DNA of 64,000 nt, taken from the NCBI GenBank assembly GCA_035494735.1, contig DATJGS010000003.1, forward strand, positions 1 to 64,000, read 5' to 3'. This DNA comes from DATJGS01 sp035494735. Lineage in GTDB: Bacteria; Eisenbacteria; RBG-16-71-46. This document shows, in pieces, positions 1 to 9,730 of this stretch. Numbering within the stretch: the first letter of the stretch is position 1; each line of letters opens with the position of its first letter. Below the pieces are notes generated by a model. That model had not been told where the DNA came from. It saw only the letters and a list, made by a program, of their open reading frames with translations, and did not search any database. Both the position numbers and the translations under genes were made by a program.

Positions 1-221
1 GATCTGGAGTTCGTCCTCATGGGCGGGCCCGTCCCTTGCAACGGATTCAGTGGCGCGTCTTGCGATTCGGAGGCCTCCCGTCGGTCCTAAGGGAAACTCT
101 CGAGTTTCCGGGCCGCGGCGATCACCGATACTGATCGCCCATCCTCGATCCGCCCGTGCGTGAGGCCGATGGGGTGCGCAGGACTCGGAGAGGCGGCTCC
201 TCGGTCGCCGGGATCGTAGCC
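1..221. other. Upstream region with two inverted repeats
   Basis: No recognisable gene is seen here. One reading frame is open from base 1 to a TAA at 88-90 and could be the 3' tip of a preceding gene, but its 29 residues match nothing I recognise. GGAAACT at 92-98 pairs with AGTTTCC at 103-109 around a 4-base loop, without a T-tract. GGCGATCA at 117-124 pairs perfectly with TGATCGCC at 132-139 and may be an operator or hairpin just before the polysaccharide operon. GATACT at 127-132 resembles a -10 box but has no good -35 partner. Confidence 0.4.
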
Positions 222-2834
222 ATGGCCATGAAGAAGGCGCCGCGCTTCCTGCTCCTCAGCATCGGGTACGTCGGGCTGCTCCAGCTCGCCTACCTGGCGG
301 CGCTGCTGCTGCGCTTCGACGGCGCGATCCCGCCCCGCTTCTGGAACGGATACCTCGTCGTAGCCCCGTGGTTCACGCTGCTCTCCCTGCTCGGATTCCT
401 GCTGGCCGGCCTGTATCACGGGCTGTGGCGCTACGCGAGCACGGTCACCCTGTTCCAGATCTTCAAGGGCGTGACGCTGAGCGCCGCGGCGCTCGTCGTG
501 ATCATGCTGTTCTCGCCCCAGGCCTACTTCCCGCGCAGCCTGATCGTCATGGTGTGGTTGTGGGAGCTCGTGCTCATCGGCGGCGTGCGCTTCGCGTGGC
601 GACTGTCGCGCGAGCGCGTGCTGGGCGGCACGCCGAGTCGCGCGCTGCGCACCCTCGTCGTCGGCGCCGACCACACCGGCGTCCATCTGATCCAGGAAAT
701 GCGTCGCGCTCCGGACGGGCCCGAGATGCTGACGCCGGTCGGCTTCATCGACGACGACGGACGGTTGACCGGCCACCTCGTCGAGGGCGTCAAAGTCTAC
801 GGCACGATCGCCGACCTGCCGCGCGTGCTCGTCGAGCGCCGCGCCGAGATGGTGATCGTCTCGGATCCCGACATGCCGGCGAAGGTCGTGCGCGAGATCG
901 CGCGCTTCTGCGCCGAGGCCAGCGTCCAGATCAAGACCCTGCCCGGGCTGTCCGACCTGCAGCACGGGCGCAGCGCGCTCTCGCAGGTCCGCGACGTACG
1001 CATCGAGGACCTCCTCGGGCGCCAGCCGGTGCATCTCGACCTCGACGAGGTCGGCGACTTCCTGCGTGGCCAGCGCGTGCTGGTCACCGGCGCCGGCGGC
1101 TCGATCGGATCGGAGCTGGCGCGCCAGGTGGCCGGGTTCGGGCCGGCCGAACTGGTGCTGCTCGACCACGCCGAGAACGGCCTGTACTACGTCCAGCACG
1201 AAGTGCTGGCGCTGCACCCGGGCCTGCCGCTGCACGCCGTCGTCGCCGACATCAAGGACGCCGAGGGCGTCTCGGCCGCGTTCGAGCGCTACCACCCGAC
1301 CGTCGTGTTCCACGCCGCCGCGCACAAACACGTGCCGCTGCTGGAATCCAACCCGCGCGAGGCCGTGCTCAACAACATCGTGGGCACGCGCAACCTCGTG
1401 CAGGCCGCGGACCGCCTGGGCGTGCGCAAGTTCGTGCTCATCTCCACGGACAAGGCGGTGAATCCGAGCAGCGTGATGGGCGCGTCGAAGCGCGTGTGCG
1501 AGATGCTGCTGCAGAGCCGCTCGCAGCGCAGCCTCACGCGTTTCGTCGCCGTGCGCTTCGGCAACGTGCTCGGGAGCGACGGCTCGGTGATTCCGCTGTT
1601 CCAGCGCCAACTGGCGCGCGGCGGACCGCTGACCGTGACGCACCCGGAGACGCGGCGCTATTTCATGACCATCCCGGAGGCCGTGCGCCTCGTGCTGCAG
1701 GCGGGCGCGATGGGCAAGGGCGGCGAAGTCTTCCTGCTCGACATGGGCGAGCAGGTGCGCATCGTGGACCTGGCGCGGCAGCTGATCCGCATGGCCGGCC
1801 TGCGCGAGGGCGAGGACATCGAGATCGTGTACACCGGCCTGCGTCCGGGAGAAAAGCTGTTCGAAGAGCTGCACAGCGACGCCGAGCGCACGCGCATCAC
1901 GCGCCACGAGCGGATTCTGGTGTGGGACCTCGACGCCCGCGACGAGCCGAGTCTGCTCGCCGAAGTCGGGGCGCTCGAGCAGCTCGCGCAACGCGGTGAC
2001 GCCGAGTCGATCAAGCGCGCGCTGGCCGGCCTCGTGCCGGAATACGTCGAGCCGCGCCACGACCCCGTCGAGACCGTGCCCGCCACGCCCGTCGTCGAGC
2101 TGCCGGCCTCGACCGCGCCGCTGCGCACGCCCGCCGAACTCCGCGACTGGCCGGACGCGGTGCGCGGCGTGGCCGAGGGCGCGGTCGCCGTGGCGGCGCT
2201 CGCGCTTTCGGCGCCGCTGTGGGGGTGGGTCGCGCTCGAAGCCCGGCGCCGCGGCGAGCGCGAACTGTTCGTCCACGAGACGCGCGTCGGGCTGACGCGG
2301 CGCCGCGGGCATCGCCGCGCCGGGCGCACGAACATGCCCATCGACCGGCGCAGCATCGAGCGCCGCACGCAGGACCTGCTCGGCGAGCCCATCGACTGCG
2401 CGCGGTTCCGCACGGACCTGGGCGCGGTCAGCCGCTGGCTGCGGCGCCGGCGCCTCGACACGCTGCCGTTCCTGCTGAACGTCCTGCGTGGCGAGCTCGC
2501 GCTCGTCGGACCGTCGCCCGAGCGCGAGGAGACCGTGCTGCGCTGGAAGGACGTCATCCCCGACTACGAGAAGCGCTTCACCGTGCTGCCCGGCGTCACC
2601 GGTCTGGCGCAGGTGGCGGGCTGCAACGGCACCGAGACCGCCGACATGGCGCGTCGCGTCCAGTACGACTTGCACTATGTCGAACATCGTTCGATTCTCC
2701 TGGATCTGCGCACGCTCGTGCGCACGGCGGCCGTGGTGCTGAGGCAACCCCGCCGCGTCGGACCGGGCGCGACCGCGGTCGCGTCCCAGGTGGCGGCGAC
2801 CCATCCGAACGCAGTCAAAGGAGTGACGCAATGA
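222..2834 (+). CDS. Membrane nucleotide-sugar 4,6-dehydratase/epimerase fused to a sugar transferase domain
   Basis: This is a FlaA1/CapD/WbpM-type protein of about 870 residues. Four hydrophobic segments lie in the first 130 residues. A first Rossmann-like domain (RTLVVGADHTG) follows, then a second with the NAD-binding motif GAGGSIG near residue 290 and the SDR signature STDKAVNP...MGASK near 407-425. The C-terminal 200 residues (from about 640) look like a bacterial sugar transferase (LDTLPFLLNVLRGELALVGPSP), the family that primes a polyprenyl phosphate. The front of that domain lacks the usual SPGP and KFRSM motifs, so its activity is doubtful. The frame is open from 156, but ATG 222 (or 228) sits directly before the first membrane segment and is preferred. 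It overlaps the next gene by 4 bases and opens the exopolysaccharide operon. Confidence 0.87.
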   Translation: MAMKKAPRFLLLSIGYVGLLQLAYLAALLLRFDGAIPPRFWNGYLVVAPWFTLLSLLGFLLAGLYHGLWRYASTVTLFQIFKGVTLSAAALVVIMLFSPQAYFPRSLIVMVWLWELVLIGGVRFAWRLSRERVLGGTPSRALRTLVVGADHTGVHLIQEMRRAPDGPEMLTPVGFIDDDGRLTGHLVEGVKVYGTIADLPRVLVERRAEMVIVSDPDMPAKVVREIARFCAEASVQIKTLPGLSDLQHGRSALSQVRDVRIEDLLGRQPVHLDLDEVGDFLRGQRVLVTGAGGSIGSELARQVAGFGPAELVLLDHAENGLYYVQHEVLALHPGLPLHAVVADIKDAEGVSAAFERYHPTVVFHAAAHKHVPLLESNPREAVLNNIVGTRNLVQAADRLGVRKFVLISTDKAVNPSSVMGASKRVCEMLLQSRSQRSLTRFVAVRFGNVLGSDGSVIPLFQRQLARGGPLTVTHPETRRYFMTIPEAVRLVLQAGAMGKGGEVFLLDMGEQVRIVDLARQLIRMAGLREGEDIEIVYTGLRPGEKLFEELHSDAERTRITRHERILVWDLDARDEPSLLAEVGALEQLAQRGDAESIKRALAGLVPEYVEPRHDPVETVPATPVVELPASTAPLRTPAELRDWPDAVRGVAEGAVAVAALALSAPLWGWVALEARRRGERELFVHETRVGLTRRRGHRRAGRTNMPIDRRSIERRTQDLLGEPIDCARFRTDLGAVSRWLRRRRLDTLPFLLNVLRGELALVGPSPEREETVLRWKDVIPDYEKRFTVLPGVTGLAQVAGCNGTETADMARRVQYDLHYVEHRSILLDLRTLVRTAAVVLRQPRRVGPGATAVASQVAATHPNAVKGVTQ

Positions 2835-3796
2835 AGCGACTGAGGGGCTGGCGGATCGGAATCGTGGCGCTGGGCGTCGTGCTCGCGACGCTGGGCGCGC
2901 GCGCGGCACGCGCCGAGGACTACGTGATCGGGCCCGAGGACGTGCTCGCGATCTCGGTGTGGGGCCACCCGGAACTCGAGCGCACGGTCGCGGTGGCGGC
3001 CGACGGCAACATCACGGTCGCGCCGATCGGCGATCTGAAGGCCGAGGGGATGACCGCGAAGCAGCTCGCCGACCGGCTCGGCGACCGGCTGTCGGCGTAC
3101 CTGAGGGTCACCGCCCAGGTCACCGTCACGGTTCGCGATTACCTCAGCCACAGCGTGTTCGTGTCCGGCGCGGTGGCGCGCCCCGGGCGCTTCGGCTTCG
3201 AACACATCCCGAACCTGGTCGACGTGATCAGCGCGGCCGGTGGCGCCGCGCCCGGCGCCGATCTCGGCCACGTGCAGGTCGTGCATCGCGACGGCGAAGT
3301 GCGCCACACCGTGAACGCGGACGTGGCCAGCGCGCTGCGCGACGGCATCGTCGCGAACCTGCCGGCGCTCAAGCCGGGCGACACCGTGATCGTGCCGGCT
3401 GGCGCCGCCGGTGGCGTGGTGTCGCCGTCGGACGGCGTCGGCGTGCTCGGCGAGGTCTCGAAGCCCGGCGTGTACGCGGCCACGGGCGGGCAGGACCTGT
3501 GGGCCATCCTCGCGAGCGCCGGCGGACTGACGCCGCGCGGCGATCTCTCGAACGTCCGCGTCGTGACGCGGCAGGGCGCGGGGCAGGCGGTCATCAGCGT
3601 GAACCTTCAGGACGCGCTCAAGCGCGGCACGCGCGCGCCGTTCGTCATCCAACCCGGCGACATCGTCTACGTCGCTCCGACGGGCGCCAGCGCGCTGGGT
3701 CGGAGCTTCAATGGTTTCACCCAGGCGCTGACCCTCGGTCGCGACCTGCTCAATATCGCGGTACTGGCCGACGTGCTCAAGCGAGGCGGCAACTGA
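2831..3796 (+). CDS. Polysaccharide export protein, Wza-like, with SLBB domains
   Basis: Outer-membrane or periplasmic exporter subunit for exopolysaccharide, 321 residues. A signal peptide ends near residue 28 (ARA before EDY). A poly-export domain (EDYVIGPEDVLAISVWGH) follows, then two SLBB units starting near residues 110 (VFVSGAVARPGRFGF) and 203 (VGVLGEVSKPGVYA). It is shorter than Wza of E. coli, which may reflect a different outer-membrane anchor. ATG 2831 overlaps the upstream stop codon as ATGA, a start pattern repeated through the operon. The Wzc-like kinase is encoded directly behind it with a 1-base overlap, the usual pairing for chain export and length control. Confidence 0.92.
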   Translation: MKRLRGWRIGIVALGVVLATLGARAARAEDYVIGPEDVLAISVWGHPELERTVAVAADGNITVAPIGDLKAEGMTAKQLADRLGDRLSAYLRVTAQVTVTVRDYLSHSVFVSGAVARPGRFGFEHIPNLVDVISAAGGAAPGADLGHVQVVHRDGEVRHTVNADVASALRDGIVANLPALKPGDTVIVPAGAAGGVVSPSDGVGVLGEVSKPGVYAATGGQDLWAILASAGGLTPRGDLSNVRVVTRQGAGQAVISVNLQDALKRGTRAPFVIQPGDIVYVAPTGASALGRSFNGFTQALTLGRDLLNIAVLADVLKRGGN

Positions 3797-6030
3797 TGGA
3801 TCCAGCTTCTCCCGCGTCACCCCCGCTCGATCTCGGCGAGATCGTGCGGGTCATGGTTCGCCGCAAGTGGCTCCTGATCCTTCCCTGGTCCGTGGCCATC
3901 GTGTGCGGCGTGTCGGCGGCGTTCCTGCTCAAGCCCGTGTACTTCAGCCAGGTCACCCTGCAGTTCGAGCGGCCGCAGCAGCTCACCGGCGCCCTGGGCG
4001 GCATTGGCGCCGGCGGATCGAGCGCCGAGCAACAGGCCGGCATCATGCGCGGCCAGCTGCAGAGCAGCCTGTTCCTGCGCAACGTCATCATCGCCAGCGG
4101 CGTGAAGAGCGACGCGGCGACGCGCGCGTGGGCGCTGAAGCACGCGTCGGAGTTCCCCGGGCTCGCGCCCGACGACGCCGTCGAGGCGTACCTCGTCGGC
4201 TACCTGCGCAACTCGGCGACCGTCAAGACCGCGCGCGGCGATTTCGTTCAGATCGTCGTCGGGGACTACACGCCGGATCGCGCCAAGAAATTCGCGGAAG
4301 CACTGGCGAACCAGTTCGTGCTGTCGTCGAAGGCCGCGCAGCTCGACGCCGTCCGCGCCACGCAGGAATTCAGCATCGAGCAGCAGCAGGTCTACAAGCA
4401 CAAGCTCGAGGAGAGCGAGTCGCGCCTGGAAGCGGCGCGGCGCGCGTCGCTGTCGAGCGCGATGTCGGGCTCGTCCCTGAGCGCGAGCAGTCTGCCGCAG
4501 GCCCGCGCGCTGCTCGACCAGACGGACAACGAGCTGGAGGACCGCCGGCAGAAGCTGTCCTCGCTGCGCGCGCAGCTGGCCGGCAAGGCGCGCGAGAACG
4601 ATCCGCTGCAGCTGAACAGTGCCGAAGTGAGCAGTCTGTCGGGGCAGATCCAGTCGCTCGACCGCCAGCTCGGCATGGCGATGCTGAGCGGAGGCAACGA
4701 CGGATCGCTGCGCCTTCAGCTGGCGCGCAAGACGTCGGACCTCGAGGCGCGCCTGTCCGACAACGCGGGCCGCGCGTTCCCGGGCATGTCGCAGGACACG
4801 CGCGACCTGCTCGTGCGCTATCGCGTCGCCCAGCTCGACCTGGCGTCGACGGAAGGGCGCCGCGCCGCGATCGCCGGCCAGGTCGGTTCGTTCGAGCACC
4901 AGGTCGTGTCGAGTCCGGATCGCGATCTCGAGATCCAGCACCTGCAGCAGGAGGCCGACAACAACCGCGCGCTGTACAACTCGTTCCTCCAGCAGTCGGC
5001 CGCGGCGCAGATTGCCGAGGCTTTCGAGAACGCGAAAGTGTCCGGGCGCTTCCTCGTCATCGATCCGGCGAACCGGCCCTTGTCGCCGGGCAAGCCGAAT
5101 CGCGTGATGCTGATCCTGCTGTCGCTGGTGGCCGGCGGGATCGTCGGCATCGGCACGGTGCTCGTCGCCGAGCAGCACGACCAGTCGGTCAAGAACGCGG
5201 AGGAAGTCGAGAACCTGCTCGGCCTGCCGGTGCTCGGGGCCATTCCGCGCGTCGAGGAGCTGGAGACGTCGCGCCGCCACCGCAAGCCCGCGCCGGCCGC
5301 CGCGCCCGGAGTGCCGGCGCCGCGCGAACACGGCCTGCTGCACCGCCTCAAGGTCGAGAGCCCGCTCGGGCTCGAGTTCCGGCGCGTGTACCTGAAGCTG
5401 GCGAAGACGCGGGGTCGCGCGCTGCCGCACACGCTGCTCGTGACGAGCGCGACGCGCGGCGAGGGCAAGACGACGACCAGCGCCTCGCTCGGCATCACGA
5501 TGGCGCGCGAACTCAAGGAGAAGGTGCTGCTCGTCGACTTCGACCTGCGCAGCCCGTCGCTGCACCGCGCGCTCGGGCTGCCGAGCAGCAGCTGGGGGCT
5601 CGCCCAGATGCTCGCGCAGCGCAATTTCGACGAACGTTTCATCCGCTCGACGGTGCTGCCGAACCTGGACTTCCTGTCGGCCGGCAAGAGCGAGCGCCCG
5701 GCCGCGGAGCTCGTCGACCTGGCGACGGTCGAGTGGTTCCTGCAGGAGGCGTCGTCGCGCTACTCGCTCGTGCTGATCGACGCGCCGCCGAACCTCGCCG
5801 TGCCCGATCCGCTCATCCTCGGCCGCGCGGTGGAAGGCGTGCTGTACGTCATCAAGGCGGGGAGCACCGTGCGCAAGGCCGCCGAGTACGGCGTCAAGGT
5901 GCAGCGCGAAGCGCGCGAGAACGTGCTCGGCGTCCTGATGAACGACATCGGTGAAGTGCTGCCCCACTACTACGGATATCGCTCGAACGCGTACGGGTAC
6001 AGCAGCGAGGTGGTCGGGGGAGACGCGTAG
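3796..6030 (+). CDS. Chain-length determinant fused to tyrosine kinase (Wzc/GumC-like)
   Basis: Inner-membrane polysaccharide co-polymerase with a cytoplasmic BY-kinase domain, 744 residues. The Wzz domain starts near residue 10 and has a transmembrane segment at about 26-48. A long periplasmic stretch rich in heptad-like Glu, Leu and Gln (about 170-420) is probably coiled coil, followed by a second membrane segment near 440 (VMLILLSLVAGGIVGIG). The kinase has Walker A SATRGEGKTT near 551, Walker A' LLVDFDLRSPS near 578 and Walker B VLIDAPP near 659. The tail carries a tyrosine cluster (YYGYRSNAYGYSS), the usual autophosphorylation site. It is expected to control polymer length and export together with the Wza-like protein upstream. 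Confidence 0.93.
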   Translation: MDPASPASPPLDLGEIVRVMVRRKWLLILPWSVAIVCGVSAAFLLKPVYFSQVTLQFERPQQLTGALGGIGAGGSSAEQQAGIMRGQLQSSLFLRNVIIASGVKSDAATRAWALKHASEFPGLAPDDAVEAYLVGYLRNSATVKTARGDFVQIVVGDYTPDRAKKFAEALANQFVLSSKAAQLDAVRATQEFSIEQQQVYKHKLEESESRLEAARRASLSSAMSGSSLSASSLPQARALLDQTDNELEDRRQKLSSLRAQLAGKARENDPLQLNSAEVSSLSGQIQSLDRQLGMAMLSGGNDGSLRLQLARKTSDLEARLSDNAGRAFPGMSQDTRDLLVRYRVAQLDLASTEGRRAAIAGQVGSFEHQVVSSPDRDLEIQHLQQEADNNRALYNSFLQQSAAAQIAEAFENAKVSGRFLVIDPANRPLSPGKPNRVMLILLSLVAGGIVGIGTVLVAEQHDQSVKNAEEVENLLGLPVLGAIPRVEELETSRRHRKPAPAAAPGVPAPREHGLLHRLKVESPLGLEFRRVYLKLAKTRGRALPHTLLVTSATRGEGKTTTSASLGITMARELKEKVLLVDFDLRSPSLHRALGLPSSSWGLAQMLAQRNFDERFIRSTVLPNLDFLSAGKSERPAAELVDLATVEWFLQEASSRYSLVLIDAPPNLAVPDPLILGRAVEGVLYVIKAGSTVRKAAEYGVKVQREARENVLGVLMNDIGEVLPHYYGYRSNAYGYSSEVVGGDA

Positions 6031-6117
6031 GCGCCGCCTCAGGGCCAGGGCCGGCCCGTCGATCCGCTGCCCGGCTCCCCGCGCCCTGGGGAGGGGCGAG
6101 CTCTAGGAACCCAGCTG

Positions 6118-7704
6118 ATGCGTAGCGTTCGCGTGTTCAAGAACGTCGTCACCAATTACCTCCGCTTCTTCATGGCGGGGGCGATCGGCCTCGTGCTGAC
6201 GCCGATCCTGGTGCACCTGCTCGGCGACGGCGACTACGGGCTGTGGGTCACGGTCTTCTCGTTGACCGGCTACTTCGGCCTGTTCGACCAGGGCATCCGC
6301 CCCTCCCTCGTGCGCTACGTGGCGCGCGACCACGCGCGTGGCGACCGCGAGGGCCTGTCGCGCACGCTGACGAGCGCGCTCGTGCTGTACGGCGGGGTCG
6401 GCGTCGTGACGCTGGCCATCGCGGCCGTGGTCGCGGCCCACTTCGGCGAGTGGTTCAAGGTGCTGCCGGCCCAGTTGCCCGTGGCCCGCGCCGTCGTGCT
6501 GATCTCGGGCGCATCGCTCGCGCTCGGTTTCCCGCTCGGCGTGTTCGGGGCGACGCTGTCGGGGCTGCAGCGCTACGACGCCGCGAACGGCATCGGCATC
6601 GGCATCGGCGTGCTGCGCGCGGTCGCGTTCGTCGTCGTGCTGCGCATGGGCGGCGGGCTCATCGGGCTGGCCTGGGCCTCGCTCGCCATGAACCTGCTCG
6701 GCCATTTCCTGTCGTGGATGTGGGTGCGCCGCCTGCTGCCCGGCCTGCCCTTCGGGCTGCGTTTCGTCGATCGCGCGCACCTCCTGCTGATCGGCAGCTA
6801 CAGCGGATTCGCGTTCGTCGGCGCGCTGGCCAGCAGCATCGCGTTCCAGACCGACGCGCTCGTCATCACGGCGTTTCTCGGAGCCGCGCTGGTGACGCCG
6901 TTCGCGCTCGCCGCGGGGCTCGTGGACAACGCGCGCACGCTCGTGCACAGCGCGACGTGGGTGCTGTCGCCGACCGCCAGCGAGTTCGAGGCGCTCGGCG
7001 AGCAGCACAAGCTGCACGCGCTGCTCGTGGCCGGATCCAAGTACTCCGTGCTGCTGAGCTGGCCCGTGCTGCTCGGGCTCGTCGTGTTCGGCGACAACCT
7101 CATGGTCACGTGGGTCGGCCCCCGCTACGCGACGGCGTCGTCGTGGGCCCGGGTGCTGTCGCCGCACGGCCCCCAGGCCTCGGCCGCGCAGCTGCTCACG
7201 CTGCTCAGCCTGCCGACGCTGCTGTCGCTCCCGCAGAGCACGGCGTCTTCGCTGCTGTACGGCGTGAGCCGGCACAAAGGTGTCGTCACGCTGTCGCTGC
7301 TGAACGCGGTCCTCAACCTCGGCCTGTCCGTGTGGTGGGTGGGCCCCCTGGGCGTGGCCGGCGTCGCGCTCGGCACGGCCGTGCCGCTCGCGCTGGTGAG
7401 CGGGATCGCGACCGCGTTCTACGCGTGCCGCGCGCTCGACATGAGCGCCGCGCACTACTGGTGGGTCGGCCTCGTGCAGCCCGGGCTCGCGAGCCTGGCG
7501 TTCCTGCTCCCGGCGCTCGCCGCGCAGGCACTGTGGCATCCGACCGGGTGGCTCGCGCTCGGGGGCACATGCGCCGGCTGCTGGGTCGTGTTCGCGGTCG
7601 TGGCCTGGCGCTTCTCCGTGAACGGCCCCGAGCGCGCGCGCTGGTCGCGCATGGTGCCGGGCATGTGGCGCGGCGCGGCGGCTGCGGGAGGGGCGCCGCG
7701 GTGA
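6118..7704 (+). CDS. Polysaccharide flippase, Wzx/MATE-like
   Basis: Integral membrane protein of 528 residues with about 12-14 hydrophobic segments, typical of the Wzx/RfbX flippases that move undecaprenyl-linked repeat units across the inner membrane. The start MRSVRVFKNVVTNYLRFFMAG resembles family members. ATG 6118 follows AGGAA at a suitable distance. It comes 87 bases after the kinase gene, the largest gap in this part of the operon; that gap holds only short GC-rich repeats and no clear promoter. It overlaps the next glycosyltransferase gene by 4 bases (GTGA). The exact polymer it moves cannot be told from sequence. Confidence 0.85.
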   Translation: MRSVRVFKNVVTNYLRFFMAGAIGLVLTPILVHLLGDGDYGLWVTVFSLTGYFGLFDQGIRPSLVRYVARDHARGDREGLSRTLTSALVLYGGVGVVTLAIAAVVAAHFGEWFKVLPAQLPVARAVVLISGASLALGFPLGVFGATLSGLQRYDAANGIGIGIGVLRAVAFVVVLRMGGGLIGLAWASLAMNLLGHFLSWMWVRRLLPGLPFGLRFVDRAHLLLIGSYSGFAFVGALASSIAFQTDALVITAFLGAALVTPFALAAGLVDNARTLVHSATWVLSPTASEFEALGEQHKLHALLVAGSKYSVLLSWPVLLGLVVFGDNLMVTWVGPRYATASSWARVLSPHGPQASAAQLLTLLSLPTLLSLPQSTASSLLYGVSRHKGVVTLSLLNAVLNLGLSVWWVGPLGVAGVALGTAVPLALVSGIATAFYACRALDMSAAHYWWVGLVQPGLASLAFLLPALAAQALWHPTGWLALGGTCAGCWVVFAVVAWRFSVNGPERARWSRMVPGMWRGAAAAGGAPR

Positions 7705-8690
7705 GCGCGCGCGTCTCGGTCGTGTTCGCGGTCTACAACGCGGCGTGGTGCATCGAGCGGGCGCTCGACAGCCTGCTCGGCCAGAGTCGGCCGCCCGACG
7801 AAGTGCTGGTCTGCGACGACGGCTCGACCGACGGCACGCCGGAGCTGGTCGAGCGGCACTACGGCTCCTTCGCGCGCGTGCTGCGCCTGCCGCACCACAA
7901 CGCGGCCGTCACGCGCATCGTCGGCCTCGACCAGGTCGCGGGCGACTGGATCGCGTTCATGGACGGCGACGACTGGTGGAAGCCGGCGAAACTCGAACGC
8001 CAGCTCGCGTATCTGGAACGCCACCCGGACGTCCGCTGGTGCGGCACGGACGGCGAGTTCGTGTCGGAGCACGAGGTGATCCGTCCCTCGTGGCTGTCCG
8101 ACTACTTCGATCCGGTCGTCGAGGTGCGCGGCGATCTGCTGCCGCTGCTGACCGAGCGCTGCTTTCCGTTGCTCAGCTCGATGCTCGTGTCGCGCGACGC
8201 GTACCGCGAGGTGGGCGGGCTCGATCCGTCACTGACGCGCGCCTACGACTACGACCTGTGGATGCGTCTGGCGGCGCGCTACCCCGGCGCCATCCTTCCC
8301 GAGCCGCTCATCTACTACTACTCGCACCCGGGCTCGCTGTCGCGCAACTTCGAACCGCGCTACGTGGACGATCTCGTCGTCATGCGCCGCGCCGCGGCCG
8401 GCGCGTACTCGCAGCGCCGCGACGTGCGCCGCATCGGCGCGACGCGCGCGGCGGCGCTCGAGTTCGATCTCGCCATCCTGGCGTTCCGTTCCGGGCGCGC
8501 GCGCGAGGCGCGGGCCCGCATGCGCCGCGCCGCCCGCTCGGGGCCCTGGTCGCGCCGCCTCGTGGCGGCGGCAGGCGCGCTGCTGCCGGCGTCGGCGCTG
8601 CCGAGGCTCATGCGCTCGCCGCTGCTCAAGGACGCGGTGCGGCGCAACCGGCGCCAGGCCGGCCGCCTGCCCTCGGGAGGCGCGCCATGA
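7701..8690 (+). CDS. Family 2 glycosyltransferase
   Basis: Inverting GT-A fold glycosyltransferase of 329 residues. The GT2 signature is clear: SVVFAVYNAAWCIERALDSL at the start, CDDGSTDGT near residue 36, and the metal-binding MDGDDWW near 86. An acceptor-side motif YDYDLWMRLAARYPG follows. GTG 7701 overlaps the flippase stop as GTGA. The arginine-rich C-terminal tail could help membrane association. It probably adds one sugar to the repeat unit; the donor cannot be predicted. Confidence 0.9.
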   Translation: MSARVSVVFAVYNAAWCIERALDSLLGQSRPPDEVLVCDDGSTDGTPELVERHYGSFARVLRLPHHNAAVTRIVGLDQVAGDWIAFMDGDDWWKPAKLERQLAYLERHPDVRWCGTDGEFVSEHEVIRPSWLSDYFDPVVEVRGDLLPLLTERCFPLLSSMLVSRDAYREVGGLDPSLTRAYDYDLWMRLAARYPGAILPEPLIYYYSHPGSLSRNFEPRYVDDLVVMRRAAAGAYSQRRDVRRIGATRAAALEFDLAILAFRSGRAREARARMRRAARSGPWSRRLVAAAGALLPASALPRLMRSPLLKDAVRRNRRQAGRLPSGGAP

Positions 8691-9730
8691 GCGCGGCGCT
8701 CGACGTCAGCGTGGTCATCCCGGCGCGTGACGGTCTGCCCGATGTCCTGGACGCGGTGCGCGCGGCGCGCGCCCAGACGCTCGCGCCGCGCGAGATCGTG
8801 CTCGTCGACGACGGCTCGAGCGACGGCACCGGCGACGCGGTCGAGCGCGCGTTTCCGGATGCTCCGGGCCAGGCCCCGGTCCGCGTCATCCGCGCGCGCT
8901 GCGGCAGCGCGGCCGCGGCGCGCAATCGCGGCTGGCGCGAGGCGCGCGGCGCATGGGTCGCGCTGCTCGACGCGGACGATCTGTGGTCCGCCGAGAAGCT
9001 CGCGGAAGCCGCCCGTGCGCTCGCGGCGGCGCCCGCGGCCGCGTGGTTCTTCTCGGACGGCGCGTTCCTCGACGTCGAGGGCCGGCGCAGCGACTCCTGG
9101 TTCTCGCTGTACGCGGAGCTGCCCGACGGCTACGTGGGCCAGCCGGTCGCCGGCCTCATCCAGGTCAACTTCGTGCTCACGTCCTCGGTCGTCGTGCGCC
9201 GCGACGCGCTGGAGGCGCTCGGTGGATTCGACGAATCGTTGAGCCACGCCGAGGACCTCGATCTGTGGATCCGCCTGGCGAGGCGCTGGCCGGCGACCGC
9301 GTCGCGCCGCTCGCTCGTGCGCTACCAGCACCGCGCCGGCGGGCTCACGCGCCAGGTCGACTCGCGGCTCTCGGGAGACGTCGTGCTGTTCGAGCGGCTG
9401 GCCGGCGACGCCACGCTGCCCGCACCCTTGCGCGCCGCCGCGCGCCGCCGCGCCGCGCTGTCCGAGTTCAAGATGGGCGTCGCCGACCTGCGTGACGACC
9501 GGGCGCACGACGCGCGCGCGCACTTCGCCCGGGCGTTGCGCTTTCCCGACCGCGTGCTGCCGGTGCTCGCCGCGTTCGCGCTCGCCTGGCTGCCGCGCCC
9601 GCTGCGCGCCGGGCTCAAGCGCCAGCGTTGGGCCGCGCGCACCGCGGCGCCCCACGTGAGCGTGGGCCGCGCGCGGCTCGTGGCCGACACGCCGGCCCCG
9701 GCCGCGCGCGCGCCCGAGGGACGACCGTGA
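8687..9730 (+). CDS. Family 2 glycosyltransferase
   Basis: A second GT2 enzyme, 347 residues, arranged like the one upstream: SVVIPARDGLPDVLDAVR, VDDGSSDGTGD, then LDADDLW near residue 95 as the metal-binding motif and AEDLDLWIRLARRWP as the acceptor region. It and its neighbour look like diverged paralogues. ATG 8687 overlaps the previous stop and its own stop overlaps the next GTG start, so the three are probably translated together. Role: repeat-unit assembly on the cytoplasmic side of the inner membrane. Confidence 0.9.
   Translation: MSAALDVSVVIPARDGLPDVLDAVRAARAQTLAPREIVLVDDGSSDGTGDAVERAFPDAPGQAPVRVIRARCGSAAAARNRGWREARGAWVALLDADDLWSAEKLAEAARALAAAPAAAWFFSDGAFLDVEGRRSDSWFSLYAELPDGYVGQPVAGLIQVNFVLTSSVVVRRDALEALGGFDESLSHAEDLDLWIRLARRWPATASRRSLVRYQHRAGGLTRQVDSRLSGDVVLFERLAGDATLPAPLRAAARRRAALSEFKMGVADLRDDRAHDARAHFARALRFPDRVLPVLAAFALAWLPRPLRAGLKRQRWAARTAAPHVSVGRARLVADTPAPAARAPEGRP

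Noticed and set aside
87..2909. Long open frame on the minus strand opposite the first operon gene, 940 codons
   Set aside because: High G+C leaves long open frames on the opposite strand; the product is a low-complexity Arg/Ala/His-rich sequence with no motifs, while the plus-strand gene has clear domains. The same applies to the other long antisense frames, for example 3817-5967 and 46678-49200.
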